Origin: Bacteroidales bacterium
Lineage (GTDB): Bacteria; Bacteroidota; Bacteroidia; Bacteroidales; UBA4181
Assembly: GCA_031264715.1 (NCBI GenBank)
Contig: JAISDP010000214.1
Location: forward strand, 1 to 10,336
Length of the DNA stretch: 10,336 bases
Direction: 5' to 3'
Shown: positions 5,932 through 10,336 of the stretch, piece by piece
Layout of the letters: each line of letters opens with the position of its first letter
How positions within the stretch are numbered: the first letter of the stretch is position 1
Made by a program: the position numbers and the translations under genes
Notes under the pieces: model-generated
Database searches by the model: none
Seen by the model: the letters and a program-made list of their open reading frames with translations, nothing else
Told to the model about the DNA's origin: nothing

Positions 5932-7989
5932 ATGCCTAATATTCTGCTTTTTATACGTACGCATACATACGTGATATTGCTGTATATCATCAGCATTGTT
6001 ATCGTATGTTTCCTTTTCCCCCGGGAGGGTAAATTTCCTTATGAATTCCAAAAAGGAAAGATATGGGGACATGAGGATTTGTATGCCCCGTTCGATATCC
6101 CGATCCTTAAAACACAGCAGGAGCTGGATGTCGAGAAGGACAGTCTCCTCAGTGCTTTTGTGATGTACTACAACGAACACTCCGAGGTGGCGGAGCAACA
6201 GAAAAAACGTTTCAGCCAAACATTCGACGACCAATGGAAAAACAGCGGGTTGCATGATAGCGTGAAGAACAGTTTGTACCAAAGCATCTTCACATTACTC
6301 GATTCGGTGTATAGCCGGGGAATACTGCAGGACGACGATGGTTCCGGGAGCCAGAGCCTGTCGGACCAGATTGTTATCATTAAAAATAATATTGCCGGCG
6401 AAGGCGATCTTGACGACATCCTTACCCCGAAGACCGCATACGAACTGGTCATGAGCAGTTTGGAAAGAGAAGACGGCGACGGGGAAATACCGTTCGTGAA
6501 GAGTCTGAACCTGAACAATTTCATCCAACCCAACCTGGTATTCAACACCGACATTACCAATAAAGTAAAAACCGAACAGATCGGCAAAGTATCGTATACC
6601 AAGGGTGTAGTGCCCGCTAACCGGAAAATCATTGTCTTTGGCGAAGTAGTCAACGACGAGAAGTTCAACATATTAGTGTCGATGCAGCACGAATTTGAGA
6701 ACAGGGTAGGCGCTTCCGGCAATTTCAAACAGATATGGACGGGGCAGGCGATCATCGTGATTTTCTGCTTCTTGTTGGTATATATTTATTTGATGTATTT
6801 CCGTCCGGAGATTTTCCGCAATACCTTGCGGACAGCTTTCCTGTTGCTGATCATGGTACTGTTCATCAGTCTTTCGTGCATTGTTGTGCACAAGGACTAT
6901 TTCAGCCTGTACCTCTTGCCGTATGTATTGATCCCTGTGATTATCTGCACATTTTACGATGCGCGAACGGCCACTTTCATCTACATGGTCACGCTCCTGT
7001 TGGTTGGTTTTATAGCTCCCAGCGGGTTCGAATTCGTATTTCTCAACTTTGTAGCAGGCATTGTGGGTATCGTCAACGTCAAATCCATATACCGCCGTGG
7101 CTCCCTGTTCAAATCAATCATTGTAGTGATCCTGGCATATTGCGTGGCTTATTCGGCTATGGTGCTGATGCAGGGGATCAACATCCGGCAGATCGACTGG
7201 ATGAACTATGTGCGGTTCACCATCAGCGGGGCATTGATATTCGTGGCTTACCCATCCATCTTTATTTTCGAGAAAATCTTCGGGTTCATTTCCGACATCA
7301 CCCTGATGGAACTTTCGGACACCAACCAGCCGTTGTTGCGCAAACTGTCGGAAGTTGCGCCCGGCACCTTCCAGCACTCGTTGCAGGTGGCCAACCTCGC
7401 CGAAGAAGTGATACAGAAGATCGGCGGCAACCCGCTGCTCATCCGTACCGGCGCTTTATACCACGACATCGGGAAAATCAACCGGCCCGGTTATTTTATC
7501 GAGAACCAGGCAGGCCGTAACCCGCATGAGGATTTGAGTCCCGAAAACAGTGCACAAGTCATCATCGAGCACGTGTCGAACGGCGCCGAGATTGCCCGCA
7601 AGAACCGTATCCCGCAACATGTCATCGACTTCATCCGCACACACCACGGAACCACTACCGTACGCTTCTTTTACCATCTCCAACAAAAACAACAATCGGA
7701 TAAGTTCGTCGACCGTTCGAAATTCACATACCCCGGCCCTATCCCATGCTCGAAGGAAATGGTGGTGCTGATGATGTGCGACTCCATCGAGGCCGCTTCG
7801 CGCAGCCTGAAAGAGATAAACCATCGTAACATCAGCGACCTGGTGGACAACATTGTTAATTACCAGGTGCTGGAGGACCAGTACAACGATGCCAACATCA
7901 CTTACCGCGAAATCAACACGGCCAAGCATATCATCAAGAATCGCCTGATGAATATCTACCATGTACGCATCGAGTACCCGAAAACGTAA
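5932..7989 (+). CDS. pgpH: 7TM-HD phosphodiesterase, PgpH-like (probable c-di-AMP hydrolase)
   Basis: Members of this family are inner-membrane phosphodiesterases that cleave cyclic di-AMP. The 685-aa protein has an N-terminal transmembrane helix (about 11-30) and an extracytoplasmic 7TMR-HDED-type domain (about 31-268). A bundle of hydrophobic helices follows (about 270-450). The cytoplasmic HD domain (about 465-685) carries the full metal-ligand set at family spacing: H482 (FQHSLQ), H511-D512 (HDIGK), H547, H571-H572 (RTHHGT) and D617 (MMCDSIEAASRS). The ATG at 5932 is the only in-frame start near the promoter region. Upstream ATGs at 5910 and 5919 are in other frames. A near-consensus -7 sequence, TTATTTTG (5898-5905), is weak. 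The gene is divergent from the TIM-barrel gene and 78 bases ahead of the S41 peptidase. All catalytic residues are intact, so activity is likely; c-di-AMP specificity is inferred from family. Confidence 0.92.
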   Translation: MPNILLFIRTHTYVILLYIISIVIVCFLFPREGKFPYEFQKGKIWGHEDLYAPFDIPILKTQQELDVEKDSLLSAFVMYYNEHSEVAEQQKKRFSQTFDDQWKNSGLHDSVKNSLYQSIFTLLDSVYSRGILQDDDGSGSQSLSDQIVIIKNNIAGEGDLDDILTPKTAYELVMSSLEREDGDGEIPFVKSLNLNNFIQPNLVFNTDITNKVKTEQIGKVSYTKGVVPANRKIIVFGEVVNDEKFNILVSMQHEFENRVGASGNFKQIWTGQAIIVIFCFLLVYIYLMYFRPEIFRNTLRTAFLLLIMVLFISLSCIVVHKDYFSLYLLPYVLIPVIICTFYDARTATFIYMVTLLLVGFIAPSGFEFVFLNFVAGIVGIVNVKSIYRRGSLFKSIIVVILAYCVAYSAMVLMQGINIRQIDWMNYVRFTISGALIFVAYPSIFIFEKIFGFISDITLMELSDTNQPLLRKLSEVAPGTFQHSLQVANLAEEVIQKIGGNPLLIRTGALYHDIGKINRPGYFIENQAGRNPHEDLSPENSAQVIIEHVSNGAEIARKNRIPQHVIDFIRTHHGTTTVRFFYHLQQKQQSDKFVDRSKFTYPGPIPCSKEMVVLMMCDSIEAASRSLKEINHRNISDLVDNIVNYQVLEDQYNDANITYREINTAKHIIKNRLMNIYHVRIEYPKT

Positions 7990-7992
7990 AGA

Positions 7993-8054
7993 CTCTCGAC
8001 AAGACGCCAGACCGCCGAGGTTTTAGTTTTCTTGCGTCTATGTTTTTGCGAGAG
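7993..8054 (+). promoter_or_regulatory. Nested inverted repeats in the leader of the S41 peptidase gene
   Basis: CTCTCG (7993-7998) pairs with CGAGAG (8049-8054). Inside it AGACGC (8002-8007) pairs with GCGTCT (8034-8039), leaving a 26-base loop. Together they could fold the whole 78-base gap between the two genes into one long imperfect stem ending 13 bases before the ATG at 8068. Six-base matches can arise by chance, so a role in translation or attenuation is only a possibility. Confidence 0.25.
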
Positions 8055-8067
8055 AAATGGAAATAAT

Positions 8068-9636
8068 ATGACCATACGAAACATCACCCTTACAGTTATA
8101 CTGTTCTTAATTTCATCAGCCGGGCTGAAAGCGCAAACGGACCAACGGACTACGGTCTACAAAATGGCGCAACTGTTTGACTGGATCGGCAGGTTCTATG
8201 TGGATACCGTTCATATAGGACGGTTGAGCGACGATATGATCCGGAAAACATTGCACGAACTCGATCCACATTCCGTATACATTACCAGGGATGAAGTACG
8301 CGCCATGACCGAACTGCTGGAAGGTTCATTCGATGGAATTGGCGTAACCTTCAATATACTGAACGACACAATACTGATCCTTTCAACCATACAGGGAGGT
8401 CCGTCGGAAAAAGCCGGTATCAGCGGCGGCGATAAAATTATCACCATCAATGGGGAGAACGTTGCCGGAAAAGGCATTAAAACGCCCGGTATCTACAAAA
8501 AGCTGCGGGGCGCTAAAGGTACGGAGGTTACGATTGAGATACTCCGTAAAGGATACCCGGAACTGCTCCCGTTCCGTATTGTCCGCGATAAAATACCGAT
8601 TTACAGTATCGATGCAGTCTATAAAGTGACTGATAAGGCCGGATACATTAAATTGAGCCGTTTTGCCGCTTCATCAAAAAAAGAATTTGACGCCGCTTTG
8701 CAAAAACTGAAAAAGGAAGGCGTTACCGACCTGATACTGGATCTGACCGGCAACGGCGGCGGGTACATCGAGGTAGCCGTACAGTTGGCCGATGAATTTA
8801 TCGACAAAGGTCAATTAATTGTTTATACTGAAGGCGAACATAGTCTGCGCCGCGATTACCGGGCAAGTTCGAAAGGCGAATTTACCAAAGGCAAACTGGT
8901 GCTGATGATCGATGAAAACTCGGCTTCGGCAAGCGAGATATTGGCCGGCGCTGTACAGGATTGGGACCGGGGTATACTTGTGGGGCGACGTTCATTTGGT
9001 AAAGGATTGGTGCAAAGCCAGATGATGTTTGCCGACAGTTCGATGCTGCGCCTGACAGTCTCGCGTTACCATACACCCACCGGCCGCGCCATACAAAAGC
9101 CGTACAACACCCAAAACGACGAATACGCCAAAGGACTGCGCGACCGTTTACGGACAGGCGAACTGACAGGACAAACCGCAAATACCGGCGCCGATTCGCT
9201 TAAATACATGACACTTGTACAAAAACGAACCGTGTATGGCAGCGGCGGCATAACGCCTGATATTTTTGTAGCCATAGACACCTCGTTTTATACAAGCTAT
9301 TACCGCGAATTGTTAGGGTTGGGTATTTTCAACCGTTTTGTCCTGAATTACGTAGACCGGAACCGTCAACACCTGAAACGCCAGTACCCGACTTTCGATA
9401 AATTCGACAAGCAATTTACGATTACGGACGCCATGATGAACGAATTACAGGATTTCGCCGAAAAGGAAGGATTGGCCAAGAAACCGGAGCTGTTTGCAAA
9501 GTCGCAGCAACACCTAAAATTATGGATGAAGGGCTATATTGCCCGCGATCTGTGGGAAATGGAGGAATTGTACAGGGTAATCAACCAGGAAAATCCGATT
9601 TTCTTGCAGGCAGTAGCAGAAATAGACAGTCAATAA
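8068..9636 (+). CDS. Exported S41-family carboxy-terminal processing peptidase with PDZ domain
   Basis: The 522-aa protein is a tail-specific (CtpA/Prc-type) serine protease that acts outside the cytoplasmic membrane on C-termini of envelope proteins. A Sec signal peptide (residues 1-22, ending GLKA before Q23) is followed by an N-terminal helical region. A PDZ domain spans about 88-165, with GGPSEKAGISGGD at 110-122. The catalytic domain shows GNGGG (228-232), DENSASASE (282-290) and FGKG (310-313). S287 and K312 form the Ser-Lys dyad at the family spacing of 25, with E290 three residues after the Ser. A C-terminal extension (about 400-522) is common in Bacteroidota members. I chose ATG 8068 over an in-frame TTG at 8032, because the latter would add 12 residues including two Cys ahead of the signal peptide. 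The gene lies 78 bases behind pgpH and may be co-transcribed with it. Substrates are unknown. Confidence 0.93.
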   Translation: MTIRNITLTVILFLISSAGLKAQTDQRTTVYKMAQLFDWIGRFYVDTVHIGRLSDDMIRKTLHELDPHSVYITRDEVRAMTELLEGSFDGIGVTFNILNDTILILSTIQGGPSEKAGISGGDKIITINGENVAGKGIKTPGIYKKLRGAKGTEVTIEILRKGYPELLPFRIVRDKIPIYSIDAVYKVTDKAGYIKLSRFAASSKKEFDAALQKLKKEGVTDLILDLTGNGGGYIEVAVQLADEFIDKGQLIVYTEGEHSLRRDYRASSKGEFTKGKLVLMIDENSASASEILAGAVQDWDRGILVGRRSFGKGLVQSQMMFADSSMLRLTVSRYHTPTGRAIQKPYNTQNDEYAKGLRDRLRTGELTGQTANTGADSLKYMTLVQKRTVYGSGGITPDIFVAIDTSFYTSYYRELLGLGIFNRFVLNYVDRNRQHLKRQYPTFDKFDKQFTITDAMMNELQDFAEKEGLAKKPELFAKSQQHLKLWMKGYIARDLWEMEELYRVINQENPIFLQAVAEIDSQ

Positions 9637-9660
9637 CTATTATATCCTTTATTTCCGGTC

Positions 9661-9684
9661 AGGTATTCCACCAGGTATTCCACC
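9661..9684. repeat. 12-bp tandem direct duplication
   Basis: AGGTATTCCACC occurs twice head to tail (9661-9672 and 9673-9684). The second copy runs into the left arm of the large inverted repeat. It may mark slippage or a duplicated insertion-type boundary. Confidence 0.8.
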
Positions 9685-9757
9685 ACTGTCAGGGTCAAGA
9701 CCACTGACAGGGTAGCGTGGTACACCCTGTCAGTGGTCTTGACCCTGACAGCGGTGG
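9680..9757. repeat. Large near-perfect inverted repeat (34-base arms, 10-base loop)
   Basis: Bases 9680-9713 pair with 9724-9757 with a single mismatch (A9685 against C9752), closing a 10-base loop (9714-9723). Each arm is itself an imperfect palindrome: GTCAG and CTGAC flank GGTC-AA-GACC, so a cruciform with side stems is possible. It lies 43 bases after the S41 peptidase stop and touches the tandem array. It is much longer than a normal intrinsic terminator and has no U-tract. It encodes nothing convincing. A related, degenerate copy of the arm core lies at 321-341, suggesting a dispersed palindromic or miniature mobile repeat. Confidence 0.9.
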
Positions 9758-9760
9758 TAA

Positions 9761-10336
9761 AATGTACACGATTTTTGACCGTCACAACGTAAATGGTCAA
9801 AGAATGTACGCAATTTTTGACCATCACAACATTAATGGTCAAAGAATGTACACAATTTTTGACCCTCACAACGTAAATGGTCGAAGAATGTACACAATTT
9901 TTGACCGTCACAACGTAAATGGTCAAAGAATGTACACGATTTTTGACCCTCACAACGTAAATGGTCAAAGAATGTACGCAATTTTTGACCCTCACAACAT
10001 TAATGGTCAAAGAATGTACGCAATTTTTGACCCTCACAACATTAATGGTCAAAGAATGTACACGATTTTTGACCGTCACAACGTTAATGGTCGAAGAATG
10101 TACACGATATATGACCAATGACACGTAAATGGTCAAAGAATGTACACGATTTTTGACCGTCACAACGTTAATGGTCGAAAAATGTACACGATATATGACC
10201 AATGACACGTAAATGGTCGAAGAATGTACGCAATTTTTGACCCTCACAACATTAATGGTCGAAGAATGTACACGATATATGACCAATGACACGTAAATGG
10301 TCGAAGAATGTACACGATTTTTGACCGTCACAACGT
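9761..10336. repeat. 42-bp tandem repeat array (13 full copies plus 30 bases, open at right edge)
   Basis: Units beginning AATGTAC start every 42 bases exactly, at 9761, 9803, 9845 and so on to 10307, with no length variation. Each junction makes a 28-bp palindrome, GGTCAAA...TTTGACC (for example 9795-9822), separated by 14-base spacers. Three unit types can be told apart. The first has ACACGATTTTTGACC. The second, with GCAATTTTTGACC and CATTAAT, is found at 9803, 9971, 10013 and 10223. The third, with ATATATGACCAATGACAC, is found at 10097, 10181 and 10265. Because 42 is a multiple of three, long frames stay open through the array on both strands. Differences between units fall at the same few positions and change amino acids in either frame, and the third type puts a TGA in the plus frame. 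I therefore read it as noncoding. The array continues past the window. Confidence 0.95.

Noticed and set aside
6735..7520. 261-codon alternative frame inside the 7TM-HD gene
   Set aside because: It lies wholly within a gene with all catalytic motifs intact in the main frame. Its composition (rich in His, Arg, Pro) is typical of a shadow frame.
8032..8067. TTG start 12 codons upstream for the S41 peptidase
   Set aside because: It would place RLCFCERNGNN ahead of a normal signal peptide and would lie within the leader inverted repeats. The ATG at 8068 directly opens the signal peptide.
9680..9757. Intrinsic terminator of the S41 peptidase gene
   Set aside because: The arms are 34 bases, far too long for a typical terminator, and no U-tract follows. 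It may still stop or stabilise transcripts as a side effect.
9717..10121. Plus-strand open frame of 134 codons through the array (MYTIFDPHNVNGQR-like repeats)
   Set aside because: It starts inside the loop of the large hairpin at a GTG and ends at a TGA created by one unit type (10119-10121). It has no promoter or ribosome binding site, and substitutions between units are not synonymous-biased.
9630..10331. Minus-strand open frame of 233 codons through the 42-bp array, reading as a 14-residue repeat (VKNCVHSLTINVVR-like)
   Set aside because: The frame is open only because the period is a multiple of three and the unit lacks a stop. It reads into the inverted repeat at its end, has no distinct non-repeat domain, and unit differences are mainly amino-acid changing. 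A coding origin beyond the right edge cannot be fully excluded.
9680..10336. CRISPR array
   Set aside because: Repeats are directly tandem with a 42-bp period and the intervening 14 bases are also repeated. There are no unique spacers, and no cas genes are present.

Overview
The window looks like chromosomal DNA from a Bacteroidota bacterium, most likely of the order Bacteroidales. The evidence is direct. Several genes are preceded by the Bacteroidota promoter signature (-7 TAnnTTTG, in two cases with a -33 TTTG/GTTG element 19-20 bases upstream). Shine-Dalgarno sequences are scarce. One lipoprotein Cys is followed by an acidic export-type signal, and the recognisable proteins (Der, rubrerythrin, PgpH-like 7TM-HD, S41 peptidase, Tat-lipoprotein TIM barrel) are typical of that group. 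No genus can be assigned from sequence reading alone.

Layout. At 1-49 the first codons of a secreted protein run off the left edge on the minus strand. A possible 50-codon ORF (104-256, +) and a small hairpin (315-348) lie in the otherwise empty space before a lipoprotein gene (497-1381, +). The ribosome-assembly GTPase gene der (1423-2733, -) converges on it, and the rubrerythrin gene (2914-3486, -) lies behind der with its own promoter and a 13-bp hairpin at its end. A serine dehydrogenase proteinase-like (ClpP/SppA fold) gene (3764-4768, +) then converges on a Tat-exported lipoprotein with a xylose-isomerase-like TIM barrel (4860-5759, -). A strong hairpin with a U-tract separates these two. 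The TIM-barrel gene is divergent from a 7TM-HD phosphodiesterase of the PgpH type (5932-7989, +), which is followed 78 bases later by an exported S41 carboxy-terminal processing peptidase (8068-9636, +).

The right end (9637-10336) has no convincing gene and is the most unusual part. It holds a 12-bp direct duplication and then a 78-base near-perfect inverted repeat (34-base arms, one mismatch, 10-base loop). Abutting this is a tandem array with an exact 42-bp period, 13 full copies plus a partial one, which runs off the right edge. Each 42-bp unit contributes a GGTCAAA...TTTGACC palindrome. One arm of the big hairpin resembles the array unit, and the core of the hairpin recurs in degenerate form at 315-348, about 9.3 kb away. 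The hairpin and array may therefore be one repeat family.

The genes do not form a single pathway. Themes are housekeeping (ribosome assembly), oxidative stress (rubrerythrin), c-di-AMP turnover (PgpH-like) and envelope or periplasmic proteolysis and sugar chemistry. Only the 7TM-HD and S41 genes are candidates for co-transcription.
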